Of a stretch of DNA of 64,000 nt, positions 37,396 to 45,401 are shown one piece after another. The translations under genes and the position numbers were made by a program. The notes beneath the pieces are model-generated. The model saw nothing but the letters and a program-made list of their open reading frames with translations, ran no database searches and was not told the origin of the DNA. The DNA lies in NCBI RefSeq assembly GCF_018917525.1, contig NZ_JAHLOS010000017.1, forward strand, positions 18,490-82,489, in the 5' to 3' direction. The first letter of the stretch is position 1; each line of letters begins with the position of its first letter. Origin of the DNA: Enterococcus raffinosus. Lineage in GTDB: Bacteria > Bacillota > Bacilli > Lactobacillales > Enterococcaceae.

Positions 37396-37420
37396 TCTAT
37401 AGTTAACAGGGGATGATAAA

Positions 37421-38266
37421 GTGAAACTTCATGAGATCAATCAAGCTCCTTTTATCAAAGAAATGTGTGAAGCAACCAGTCAACTATGGGCGTATGGTTG
37501 GGCCGAACGGAATGGCGGGAATATCAGCTATCGCTTACCGCAAGAAGAGGTTCAATACTATTTCGATAGTGATCAGGTTAAAAGAACGATCCCACTAGAT
37601 TTTACTGTAAAAAGCTTAGCAGGTGAGCTATTTCTTGTATCAGGTTCAGGTAAATATTTCAAAAATATTCAAAAGAATCCCGCTGATAGTTTAGCGATTA
37701 TTCGAATAAATGCAGAAGGCGACAGGTATGAACTGCTGTGGGGACTAGAGGGTGGCGATTTACCAACGAGTGAGCTGGCGTCGCATCTTCAATGTCATGA
37801 AGTTCGTCTTGCACAAGATCCAGAGCATCGGGTTATTTTGCATACTCATGCGACAGCCATATCAGCGATGACGTTTATTCACGACCTAGACGAAAAGAAA
37901 TTCACTAAGACGCTATGGCAAATGATCACAGAATGTATAGTCGTTTTTCCAGATGGGGTGTCGGTTCTCCCGTGGATGGTTGCAGGGACGAGTCAACTCG
38001 GAGCAGCCTCAGCTGAAAAAATGCAGAATTCTAGAATTGTGATTTGGCCGCATCATGGAATCATGGGCACTGGTCAAACGATGGACGATGCTTTCGGTCT
38101 AGTGGAAACGGCAGAAAAGGCAGCTAAAATCTATCTGCAGATTTGCTCAGCCAAACAAGAAATTAAGCAGCAGATCACAGACCAGCAGCTTTTGGATTTA
38201 GCAGAAAAGTTTCACGTGAAACCGAAAACAGGGATTTTATTGGAAGAAGGTTTGCAGGGTGACTAA
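37421..38266 (+). CDS. rhaD: Rhamnulose-1-phosphate aldolase family protein
   Basis: Class II aldolase that splits a ketose 1-phosphate into DHAP and an aldehyde (L-lactaldehyde for rhamnulose 1-phosphate). Zinc ligands His141, His143 (LHTHATA) and His212 (WPHHGIM) fall at the same positions as in E. coli RhaD, and an active-site Glu lies near 118 (TSELASH). The 281-residue length fits. Start is GTG with AGGGG upstream. No rhamnose isomerase, kinase or transporter gene is nearby, so the real substrate may be another ketose 1-phosphate. It overlaps the next gene by 8 bp and contains a parS-like core near its 3' end. Confidence 0.85.
   Translation: MKLHEINQAPFIKEMCEATSQLWAYGWAERNGGNISYRLPQEEVQYYFDSDQVKRTIPLDFTVKSLAGELFLVSGSGKYFKNIQKNPADSLAIIRINAEGDRYELLWGLEGGDLPTSELASHLQCHEVRLAQDPEHRVILHTHATAISAMTFIHDLDEKKFTKTLWQMITECIVVFPDGVSVLPWMVAGTSQLGAASAEKMQNSRIVIWPHHGIMGTGQTMDDAFGLVETAEKAAKIYLQICSAKQEIKQQITDQQLLDLAEKFHVKPKTGILLEEGLQGD
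38209..38222. other. parS-like 14-bp core inside rhaD
   Basis: GTTTCACGTGAAAC is the central 14 bases of the parS palindrome; only the outermost pair differs (A and C in place of T and A). It encodes part of KFHVKP in the aldolase, 34.5 kb from the perfect sites. A ParB site here would be origin-proximal and plausible. Confidence 0.6.
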
Positions 38267-39284
38267 GGTAGTTGTGATCGGTGATCCGTTCGTTTCGGCT
38301 GCAAATTTGGCGAATGCCGCAAAAGGGTTGCTACTTGAGGAGCCCATTAGTATTCAAAGTTTCGAATGGCAGTCTGAAAAAACGCGATCAGAATTTCGCG
38401 AAGTTATCAAAATTCTGGAGCATGATGGACCGAATGATTTTGAATGGCCTGCTGAGATTTTGGCAGCGGTAAGGGAAGCCGAGTATTTGCTCGTACATTT
38501 GGCGCCTGTTTCACGAAAGTTATTGGCTCAAGCAAAAAAGCTAAAGATGATCGGTACCTGTCGAGGTGGACTGGAGCATATTGATTTGGAAGCAGTGAAG
38601 GAGATACCCGGTCTTTCAGTAATCAATGTCATTCGTAATGCGGAACCAGTAGCGGATTTTACGATTGGTTTGATGTATGCGACTGTTCGCAATATCGCCG
38701 CTTCTGCCATTCAAGTAAAGCAGGGAAATTGGCCGCAGAATTTTTCCAACGATGCATACAAAACCTCCTTTTCCAATCTAAAAGTCGGGCTAGTCGGATT
38801 AGGACATATTGGAAAAATCGTTGCTAAACGTCTGACTGCTCTAGGGTTGGAGGTCAGTGCTTATGATGCGTTTATCGATCAAGCCATCCTAGATCAAGAA
38901 GGCTATCAAATCAAATTAAAAAGCTTAAAGGAGATTTTTAGTGATTCAGATGTAGTATCTCTACATTTGAGAGTAGTACCAGAAACGCAGAATCTGATTA
39001 ATCACTCGTTATTGCGTTTGATGAAGCCCAGTGCCTATTTGATTAATACCGCGCGACCGGATATTATTAATCGAGCAGATTTACTAGACTGTTTAACCAA
39101 AAAGCAGATCGCGGGCGCGGGTCTTGATGTATTATGGGAAGAACCAATCGCTTCTGATGAGCCCTTGCTAGCATTGGACAACGTAGTCATTACTTCACAT
39201 ATTGCAGGCGACACCATCGACGCGATAGACCGTTCGCCACAATTATTGCAAGTAGAAATGAATCGAATATTAGTAAAAGCGTGA
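38259..39284 (+). CDS. D-isomer-specific 2-hydroxyacid dehydrogenase family protein
   Basis: NAD(P)-dependent oxidoreductase of 341 residues. The cofactor-binding motif is GLVGLGHIGKIVAKRL (about residue 175). The catalytic Arg lies in LHLRVVPET and the C-terminal His region is SHIAGDT. The substrate-binding segment GTCRGGLEHIDLEA resembles phosphoglycerate-dehydrogenase-like members. Start is GTG, overlapping rhaD by 8 bases, so the two are coupled. The role is unknown; it may reduce or oxidise a product of the aldol cleavage. It ends at a long terminator. Confidence 0.8.
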   Translation: MTKVVVIGDPFVSAANLANAAKGLLLEEPISIQSFEWQSEKTRSEFREVIKILEHDGPNDFEWPAEILAAVREAEYLLVHLAPVSRKLLAQAKKLKMIGTCRGGLEHIDLEAVKEIPGLSVINVIRNAEPVADFTIGLMYATVRNIAASAIQVKQGNWPQNFSNDAYKTSFSNLKVGLVGLGHIGKIVAKRLTALGLEVSAYDAFIDQAILDQEGYQIKLKSLKEIFSDSDVVSLHLRVVPETQNLINHSLLRLMKPSAYLINTARPDIINRADLLDCLTKKQIAGAGLDVLWEEPIASDEPLLALDNVVITSHIAGDTIDAIDRSPQLLQVEMNRILVKA

Positions 39285-39289
39285 ATTTA

Positions 39290-39349
39290 CACTCATCTAA
39301 GAGTTGCATTTAACAATTTTAAATGTAAACTTTTAGATGAGTGTTTTTG
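39290..39349 (+). terminator. Terminator of the second PTS/aldolase operon
   Basis: ACACTCATCTAA pairs with TTAGATGAGTGT; an inner CATTTAA/TTAAATG helix extends it. Five T follow. Confidence 0.85.
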
Positions 39350-39489
39350 TCAGTTTTTCTTCCTGCTTTAGCAGGTTAGAAAAATGATATGCGTACGAAA
39401 ATAAAACCATTTTTCACGCTTCTTGAAAAATGAATATACCAGCAATGAGCTAGCTGTCAGTTTTTCTTGCCTTTGCAGGGTAGAAAAAC
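39349..39489. repeat. Dispersed hairpin repeat, copy C, with flanking direct repeats
   Basis: The core (39367-39455) has TTTAGC, GATATGCGTACGAAA, hairpin CATTTTTCA/TGAAAAATG (39408-39432) and GAGCTAGCT. Related 34-36-bp segments beginning GTCAGTTTTTCTT and ending TAGAAAAA flank it (39349-39384 and 39456-39489). This could mark an insertion with partial duplication. It sits in the 254-bp gap before mtnK. Confidence 0.6.
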
Positions 39490-39538
39490 ACACAATTACA
39501 TGGAGTTATCTGGGAAATTTAATGAATGAGGCGATAAT

Positions 39539-40786
39539 ATGAAGCTTACACCAAAGGAATCAGATGCGTATCAAAAACATTTTTTAATGGATACGGAAGC
39601 AATCAAACAATATGTTGTGGAAAGATTGGGCGCTTTCCCTTCAGAGACACCAATTGAAGTAACGGAGATTGGTGATGGAAATATCAACTATGTTTTTCGT
39701 GTGGTGAATCAGGCGACACAGGAAAGCCTGATCATCAAGCAAGCAGATGTTTTGTTACGTTCTTCTGGTCGACCATTAGACATTGAACGAAATCGGATCG
39801 AAGCGGAGATTTTGCGGCTGCAAAATGAGTTGGCACCGCAGTTTGTACCAGAGGTTTATTATTATGATCAAAAGATGTATGCTTTGACGATGGAGGATGT
39901 TTCTGACTATCGAAACATGCGCTATGAATTGATTGACAAGCAGAGTTTTTCTGATTTTAGCGAAGAAATCGCGGAATATTTAGCACGTACGCTGCTTTTA
40001 ACGAGTGATTTGGTCTTGGATCGTGACGTGAAGAAGCAGCGCGTCAAAGACTTTATCAATCCTGAAATGTGCGATATCAGTGAAGACCTGGTGTTTACTG
40101 AGCCGTATGATGATTATAAACACCGGAATATCGTGACTGCGGGTAATGAAGATTTTATCAGAGAAAACCTCTATGAAAATGAACCACTTCAAGTAGAGGT
40201 GGCATTGCTGCGCCATAATTTTATGAATAATGCCCAATCATTGCTGCATGGCGATCTGCATACGGGCTCGATTTTTATTAATCAAACAGGATTAAAGGTG
40301 ATCGATCCAGAGTTTGCCTTTTATGGTCCAGCAGGCTATGATATCGGCAATGTTTTGGCCCATCTTTATTTTCCCATGATCAAAAATTTGTTTGATTCGA
40401 CGAGCGACCAAGAATTTCACCAGTGGTGCAAGGAAACGATTGCCGCTGTTTACGATCAGGTCCAGGCAAAATTAGCGACAGTTTACGATGAAGCGGTGAC
40501 TTTTCCGTTGTATCGTAATCACGCCTTTAAAGAGACGATGCTGCAAAAAATCATGGAAGACGCGATCGGTTATGCTGGAACCGAGATCATTCGTCGTGTG
40601 GTAGGAGATTCAAAGGTGAAGGAATTATCCTTGATTCCTTCTGATAAAAAGGTCACGGCTGAACGGATTTTATTAAAAATAGGCATTCAATTAATTATTA
40701 ATCGGCAACATGTTATCAGCGGCAGTCAGCTGATTGCTGGAATTGACGAAGCTGTTAATTCGACTTTTCCTAGTATGCAGAATTAA
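39539..40786 (+). CDS. mtnK: S-methyl-5-thioribose / 5-deoxyribose kinase
   Basis: Phosphorylates the C1 hydroxyl of methylthioribose (or 5-deoxyribose) with ATP. It has the aminoglycoside-phosphotransferase-like fold: the nucleotide loop EIGDGNINYVFRV, catalytic LLHGDLHTGSI (about residue 235) and metal motif VIDPEFAFYGP. The KQADVLLRSSG segment and 415-residue length match MtnK. It is followed by an mtnA and a class II aldolase, the arrangement of the DHAP shunt, rather than by the mtnB-E genes of the full methionine salvage pathway. Confidence 0.9.
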   Translation: MKLTPKESDAYQKHFLMDTEAIKQYVVERLGAFPSETPIEVTEIGDGNINYVFRVVNQATQESLIIKQADVLLRSSGRPLDIERNRIEAEILRLQNELAPQFVPEVYYYDQKMYALTMEDVSDYRNMRYELIDKQSFSDFSEEIAEYLARTLLLTSDLVLDRDVKKQRVKDFINPEMCDISEDLVFTEPYDDYKHRNIVTAGNEDFIRENLYENEPLQVEVALLRHNFMNNAQSLLHGDLHTGSIFINQTGLKVIDPEFAFYGPAGYDIGNVLAHLYFPMIKNLFDSTSDQEFHQWCKETIAAVYDQVQAKLATVYDEAVTFPLYRNHAFKETMLQKIMEDAIGYAGTEIIRRVVGDSKVKELSLIPSDKKVTAERILLKIGIQLIINRQHVISGSQLIAGIDEAVNSTFPSMQN

Positions 40787-40876
40787 GAAAGATGAGGAAC
40801 TGCTGTAAATTTAGCGGCACATTCAGCACTAAAAGGTTTTAGAACAGGATTCCTTCAATAGAAGCAGGTGAATAAT

Positions 40877-41932
40877 TTGGAAAGACAAGATTATACGATG
40901 CCGACATTACTGCAATATGAGAATGTCGCGTGGTATGAAAACGGAAAAGTCCGTATTTTGGATCGGCGAATTTATCCGACGCGGATCGAATTTGTGGAGT
41001 GTGAAACGCATCAAGCCGTAGCGCAGGCAATCACGGACATGGTTACACAAAGCGCCGGACCTTATACTGCGGCAGGTATGGGTATGGCATTAGCGGCGGA
41101 AGAGAGCCGCGATTTCGCACTAGAAGATCAGGTCGCTTATCTCAAAAAAGCCTCCCACACGATTGCTAACGCTCGTCCGACAACGGCAAATCGCATGACA
41201 TTAATCACAGAAAAATGTGTAGAAGTAGCTGTGCAAGCATTGGACAAAGGGGAAGATCCGACCGAAGCGATCAAACAAAATACGATCGATTCCTTAAATC
41301 GCCGTTATTATACAATGGATCAGGTAGCCAAATACTTGATTGAAAAAATTCCGGATAACGGGACTGTTTTGACCCAATGCTTCGGTGAAACGATTATAGG
41401 CATGTTGCTGCGAGAAGCGATCGAACAAGACAAAACACTGCGCTTCTATTGCGCAGAGACGCGTCCGTACTTACAAGGTGCGCGGCTGACAGCCAGCTGC
41501 TGTGCTGAAATGGGCTTTGACACAACCGTTGTTTCTGATAATATGATCGCTTATTTAATGGCGCATGAAAAAATCGATCTATTCACTTCGGCGGCGGATA
41601 CGATCGCTCAAGATGGCTATATCGCCAATAAAGTTGGTACGTATCAAATCGCGATTTTGGCACAACGATTTGGCATTCCTTACTTTGTTACAGGCATTCC
41701 GGATACAGATAAAACAAGCCATGAAAGCATCAAAATCGAGATGCGTGATCCTGAACAAGTGATGGAGTTGAATGGGATCAAACATACTTTATCCGGGGTT
41801 AAGGCCATTTATCCATCCTTTGATATCACACCGCCAGAATTAATTGGAGCAGTCGTGACAGATCGTGGAATTTTTTCACCTTATGATTTGAAACGCTATA
41901 TCAAAGAGCAACCGGAGAATAATTTTTATTGA
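40877..41932 (+). CDS. mtnA: S-methyl-5-thioribose-1-phosphate isomerase
   Basis: Aldose-ketose isomerase of the eIF2B-alpha-like family. It converts methylthioribose 1-phosphate, or 5-deoxyribose 1-phosphate, to the corresponding ribulose 1-phosphate. The active-site Cys lies in VLTQCFGET (about residue 168) and the Asp in TSAADTIAQDG, followed by ANKVGTYQIA. I take the TTG at 40877 (AGGTGA five bases upstream), giving 351 residues; a GTG at 40868 or ATG at 40898 cannot be excluded. It lies between the kinase and the aldolase gene. Confidence 0.9.
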   Translation: MERQDYTMPTLLQYENVAWYENGKVRILDRRIYPTRIEFVECETHQAVAQAITDMVTQSAGPYTAAGMGMALAAEESRDFALEDQVAYLKKASHTIANARPTTANRMTLITEKCVEVAVQALDKGEDPTEAIKQNTIDSLNRRYYTMDQVAKYLIEKIPDNGTVLTQCFGETIIGMLLREAIEQDKTLRFYCAETRPYLQGARLTASCCAEMGFDTTVVSDNMIAYLMAHEKIDLFTSAADTIAQDGYIANKVGTYQIAILAQRFGIPYFVTGIPDTDKTSHESIKIEMRDPEQVMELNGIKHTLSGVKAIYPSFDITPPELIGAVVTDRGIFSPYDLKRYIKEQPENNFY

Positions 41933-41985
41933 TTGAATGATTACGTGATGAAAATAGAAGCATCAACAGGAGCTGGGAGAAGAAG

Positions 41986-42627
41986 ATGAAGCATTTAAAA
42001 GAGCGTGAGCTGATCGTTGACTATGGCAAGAAGCTTATTACTGAAAAATTAACGACGGGTACTGGCGGCAACATCAGCATTTATCTACCTGAAGAAGAAG
42101 CGATGCTGATTAGCCCAAGCGGCATTCCTTATTTTGAAACAGTACCGGAAGACATTGTACTAATGGATCTTCATGGTAATGTGTTGGAAGGCAATCGTAA
42201 ACCTTCAAGCGAATATGATCTTCATAGTATTTTTTATGCGAATCGTCCAGACGTTCGCTCAGTTGTTCATACTCATTCAGAATACGCGACGACATTTGCC
42301 TGTCTGCAGCAGGAAATTGAACCGTTGCATTACATCATTGGTTCTGTCGGTGAGAAAATTCGGTGCTGCGAATATAAAACGTTTGGTACTCGGGAATTAG
42401 CTGAAGAAGCCTTCAACTTTATTCATGAAGACAACGGGATCTTGTTAGGCAACCATGGCGTTTTAACCATTGGTCCAGACTTATCCAGCGCCTTTGGTGT
42501 GGCGAAGGATATTGAGTTTCTTGCTAAGCTCGATTACCGGGCGCGATGCATTGGTACACCAAAACTACTAAATCAGGAACAAATGAAAGAAGTTCTAGAG
42601 AAGTTTGAAACCTATGGACAACAATAA
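41986..42627 (+). CDS. Class II (FucA-type) aldolase of the putative DHAP shunt
   Basis: Zinc-dependent aldolase of 213 residues. Zinc ligands are His95, His97 (VHTHSEYA) and His157 (LGNHGVL), and the acid/base Glu is at 76 (KPSSEYDLH), aligned with Glu73 of E. coli FucA. After mtnK and mtnA it should cleave 5-deoxyribulose 1-phosphate to DHAP and acetaldehyde, or methylthioribulose 1-phosphate to DHAP and methylthioacetaldehyde. L-fuculose-phosphate aldolase is the older name for such sequences, but no fucose genes are present here. Confidence 0.87.
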   Translation: MKHLKERELIVDYGKKLITEKLTTGTGGNISIYLPEEEAMLISPSGIPYFETVPEDIVLMDLHGNVLEGNRKPSSEYDLHSIFYANRPDVRSVVHTHSEYATTFACLQQEIEPLHYIIGSVGEKIRCCEYKTFGTRELAEEAFNFIHEDNGILLGNHGVLTIGPDLSSAFGVAKDIEFLAKLDYRARCIGTPKLLNQEQMKEVLEKFETYGQQ

Positions 42628-42629
42628 GC

Positions 42630-42668
42630 AACCGCTACTTTGACACGAGTCAGAGTAGCGGTTTTTGT
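42630..42668 (+). terminator. Terminator of the mtnK-mtnA-aldolase unit
   Basis: ACCGCTACT/AGTAGCGGT stem with a loop of about 16 nt and five T. Confidence 0.85.
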
Positions 42669-43050
42669 TTTTCGCAGTAATAAATGAGAATGAGTTATAT
42701 AAAAATTTCGTTGTTCGCTCGTTCACAATTAAAATAGTCTGTGAGAATTTTTAATTGGTCTAATTTTTTTAAATGGCTGAATGACTTGCCGGTTTGTAGA
42801 ACTTATCTTTTGATTAGATTGTGAACAAACCTTCATGAGTATGTCCTTATCTATTATGTTTCTAAATTAACGTTTTCCCACTATTTGATTTGTAGTTATT
42901 TTAAGAATGTGCATTTGTGACTTTTATATTCTTTGAATTGTTTCAACCTAATAGAGGATATCTCTTTGATGTTGGTATATCACGTTTTTTACGGTAGTTT
43001 CTACTTTTGTAACATATGTTCCAATTGATGGAAAATGATAGTTTGTGAAA
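42669..43050. other. Long AT-rich control region before the glucitol-type operon
   Basis: About 380 bp with no gene. It contains a palindrome AACATATGTT (43011-43020) that shares CATATGT with two copies downstream of the promoter, and otherwise AT-rich sequence without clear structure. Confidence 0.5.
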
Positions 43051-43130
43051 AGAAAGCGTTGACATACCTTTTGTCGATGTTATACTAAAAGTGATTTAAG
43101 GCATATGTCAAATGTGTTGTCATATGTCAA
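43051..43130 (+). promoter_or_regulatory. Promoter, cre-like site and repeated CATATGT operators of the glucitol-type operon
   Basis: TTGACA (43059-43064) and TATACT (43081-43086) are 16 bases apart. AGAAAGCGTTGACA (43051-43064), a 12/14 cre match, overlaps the -35 box. Downstream, CATATGTCAAA-type repeats occur at 43102-43112 and 43121-43130, and AACATATGTT lies upstream. The SorC-type regulator at 47020 is a good candidate to bind them. Confidence 0.65.
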
Positions 43131-43150
43131 AAAAGTATGGAGGGGTAACA

Positions 43151-44401
43151 ATGACACTTTATGGGAAGCTTTTGGAAAGAGAAAGAAATGGCGCACCGAT
43201 CAAAGTTGGGGTAATTGGTGCAGGTCAAATGGGTTTTGGGATGATTGCTCAGATTTCAACGATTCCAGGGATGGCAGTGACCGGTATCAGTGATATCAAT
43301 AAGGATGCCGCGCAACGAGCAGCGGATGCTTATAATGCAAGTGCAGAGAAAAAAGTGGATATCTTAGTCAGCTCAGATTTTAAAGAAATCATTCATTCAG
43401 ACAAGGTAGAAGTTATTGTTGATGCGACAGGTGTCCCAGAAGTTGGTGCCCAAATTTCGCTGGAAACGTTATTAGCGAAAAAACACATCGTTTTACTGAA
43501 TGTGGAAGTGGATATCACAATTGGACCATTGATGAAGAAAATTTATGATGCGGCAGACTTAGTTTACACAGGCTCTGATGGGGATGAACCTGCTGCAACG
43601 ACAGAATTATTTGAATTTGCAAAAAGCATGGGGATGGAAGTCTTAGTTGCTGGTAAAGGCAAGAACAACAAGTTGAAGGTTGGTGCAAACCCAGATACTG
43701 CGCAAGCAGAAGCGGATTCTAAACAAATGTCCAGTCACATGTTGGCTGCCTTCCAAGATGGTACGAAGACCATGGCTGAAATGAACCTATTGTCGAATGC
43801 AATTGGCTTTATTCCTGACAAAGTAGGAATGCACGGGATCAGCGGAGATGTAGATTCAGTTATTAAGGATTTAGACTTGAAGGAAAATGGCGGTATCTTA
43901 GATAAATATGGCGTCGTTGAATATGTTGACGGATTAGCACCAGGCGTGTTCGTAATTGTTAAAGGACAAAATGACGGGGCGCGTCATGAGTTAAGCTATT
44001 TGATGAAGAAGGGTGATCGTGACCATCATATCTTGTATCGTCCATATCATCTAGCTAGTTTAGAAACACCGATCACGATTGCAAAAGCAGTCTTGAATCA
44101 CGATCATGCAATCGTACCATTAGGTGCTCCAATTTCAGAAACTGTTGCGGTAGCGAAGAAAGATATCAAAGCGGGTGAAAAAATCGATGGCATTGGTGGT
44201 TATTGCGTACGCGGTGTGTTAGAAACTCATGCGGATCTGGTGAAAAACAACAATGTACCAATCGGTTTAGTTGGCGGCTCTTCTGTTGCGAAGCGCGACA
44301 TTAAAGATGGAACGTTCTTAACCTATGATGATATTGAGATTGATGAATCAACTACGGTTTATCGTTTACGGAAACTTCAAGATTCAACGTTTGGTGATTA
44401 A
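43151..44401 (+). CDS. Homoserine-dehydrogenase-like oxidoreductase with C-terminal SAF domain
   Basis: The N-terminal NAD(P)-binding Rossmann domain shows KVGVIGAGQMGFGMIAQI (residues 18-35) and continues with IVDATGVPEVGAQI and YTGSDGDEPAATTELFEFAK. The C-terminal part (about 315-390) has the SAF signature ETVAVAKKDIKAGEKIDGIGG and AKRDIKDGTFLTYDDI. The product is 416 residues from the ATG at 43151, which has GGAGGGG upstream; an earlier start is not supported. It leads an operon with a glucitol-type PTS, so it may oxidise the imported polyol phosphate. It is not a classical sorbitol-6-phosphate dehydrogenase, and its substrate is unknown. Confidence 0.8.
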   Translation: MTLYGKLLERERNGAPIKVGVIGAGQMGFGMIAQISTIPGMAVTGISDINKDAAQRAADAYNASAEKKVDILVSSDFKEIIHSDKVEVIVDATGVPEVGAQISLETLLAKKHIVLLNVEVDITIGPLMKKIYDAADLVYTGSDGDEPAATTELFEFAKSMGMEVLVAGKGKNNKLKVGANPDTAQAEADSKQMSSHMLAAFQDGTKTMAEMNLLSNAIGFIPDKVGMHGISGDVDSVIKDLDLKENGGILDKYGVVEYVDGLAPGVFVIVKGQNDGARHELSYLMKKGDRDHHILYRPYHLASLETPITIAKAVLNHDHAIVPLGAPISETVAVAKKDIKAGEKIDGIGGYCVRGVLETHADLVKNNNVPIGLVGGSSVAKRDIKDGTFLTYDDIEIDESTTVYRLRKLQDSTFGD

Positions 44402-44410
44402 GGCAAATTT

Positions 44411-44441
44411 AAAGCAGATGAGGGATACCCTTGTCTGCTTT
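44411..44441 (+). promoter_or_regulatory. Hairpin between the oxidoreductase and gutM
   Basis: Perfect 8-bp stem AAAGCAGA/TCTGCTTT with a GGG/CCC helix inside; four T follow, but the gutM ribosome binding site starts at once. It may attenuate transcription into the PTS genes. Confidence 0.5.
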
Positions 44442-44458
44442 TGGAGAGGATGTAGCTT

Positions 44459-44836
44459 ATGAGTGGCTTAGTAATTGTTTTGATCGTTTTGATGCTTAGT
44501 CAAAGCCTGTTAAGCATTGTTCAGGTGAAATATTATCAGCGGTTTATTAAGAAGATCACGACAGAACAGGCAGGCACGGAATATGAGTTTTATACCGAGG
44601 TGGTAAAGGGAAGACTTTTACGTGCGATCGTCGCGGTAGTCGTGGATGCAGACGGCAGAGTTATTCAATGTTATGTCTGTAAAGGATTAACGATATTTGC
44701 TCGCTTTAAAGAGGACCAATCGTATAAAGGAACGCAATTGGTTAATTACAGTAATGTCGCAAAAGAAAAAGGCGCATCCCAAACGGAAAAAGCATTATCG
44801 CAGATTTACACACGGAAATTGGAAGCGGTTACCTAA
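44459..44836 (+). CDS. gutM: GutM-type glucitol operon activator
   Basis: Small protein of 125 residues with an N-terminal hydrophobic segment (VIVLIVLMLSQSLLSIVQV) and a soluble C-terminal domain, as in SrlM/GutM. In E. coli GutM activates the glucitol operon. Positioned just before srlA, as in other glucitol PTS operons. GGAGAGGA precedes the ATG. Confidence 0.82.
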   Translation: MSGLVIVLIVLMLSQSLLSIVQVKYYQRFIKKITTEQAGTEYEFYTEVVKGRLLRAIVAVVVDADGRVIQCYVCKGLTIFARFKEDQSYKGTQLVNYSNVAKEKGASQTEKALSQIYTRKLEAVT

Positions 44837-44854
44837 AAAGAGGAGGATTTTATA

Positions 44855-45388
44855 ATGAAATATATCGAATGGGCAGGGAAAAACTTTATTGGTATGTTTG
44901 AAGCCGGCGGTGAACAGTTCATGGGCTACATGACTGGGATCGTCCCACTATTGATTGTACTTTTAACATTTACTTATTCCGTTATTGCATTTATTGGTGA
45001 AGAACGTGTAGATAGAGCGATCCGCTATTGTTCGAAGTACATGATTCTACGTTACTCTTTGATGCCGATTTTGGCGGTTTTAATGCTAACGAATCCGATG
45101 GCATATACCTTTGGTAAATTCGTTAAAGAAGAAGAAAAACCAGCGTTCTACGATGCGGCCGTTTCTTTTGTCCATCCTGTTACTGGGTTGTTCCCGTATG
45201 CGAATGCCGGAGAACTTTTTGTTTACTTAGGAATTGCCAATGGTGTAACGAAGGCTGGGTTCAGTCAATCAAGTTTAGCTGTGCGTTACTTCCTAGTTGG
45301 GATTGTAGTTATCCTGATTCGTGGAATTGTAACAGAGAGACTAACGAAATTCATGATGGCTAGAGAAGCGAAGAAAGCGACTGCGTAA
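44855..45388 (+). CDS. srlA: PTS glucitol-type EIIC (SrlA)
   Basis: Membrane subunit of 177 residues with about four hydrophobic segments. The family N terminus GKNFIGMFEAGGEQFMGYMTGIVPLLIVLLTF is present in split form across residues 9-40, and NPMAYTFGKFVKEEEKPAFYDA follows. AGGAGG precedes the ATG. Works with SrlE and SrlB to import and phosphorylate a hexitol-like substrate. Confidence 0.92.
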   Translation: MKYIEWAGKNFIGMFEAGGEQFMGYMTGIVPLLIVLLTFTYSVIAFIGEERVDRAIRYCSKYMILRYSLMPILAVLMLTNPMAYTFGKFVKEEEKPAFYDAAVSFVHPVTGLFPYANAGELFVYLGIANGVTKAGFSQSSLAVRYFLVGIVVILIRGIVTERLTKFMMAREAKKATA

Positions 45389-45401
45389 AGGAGGAATCGT
45401 A

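Noticed and set aside
37421..38266. A rhamnose catabolic operon
   Set aside because: Only an aldolase resembles rhamnose genes; isomerase, kinase, mutarotase and permease genes are absent.
41986..42627. L-fucose utilisation gene fucA
   Set aside because: No fucose isomerase or kinase nearby; the mtnK-mtnA context fits the DHAP shunt better.
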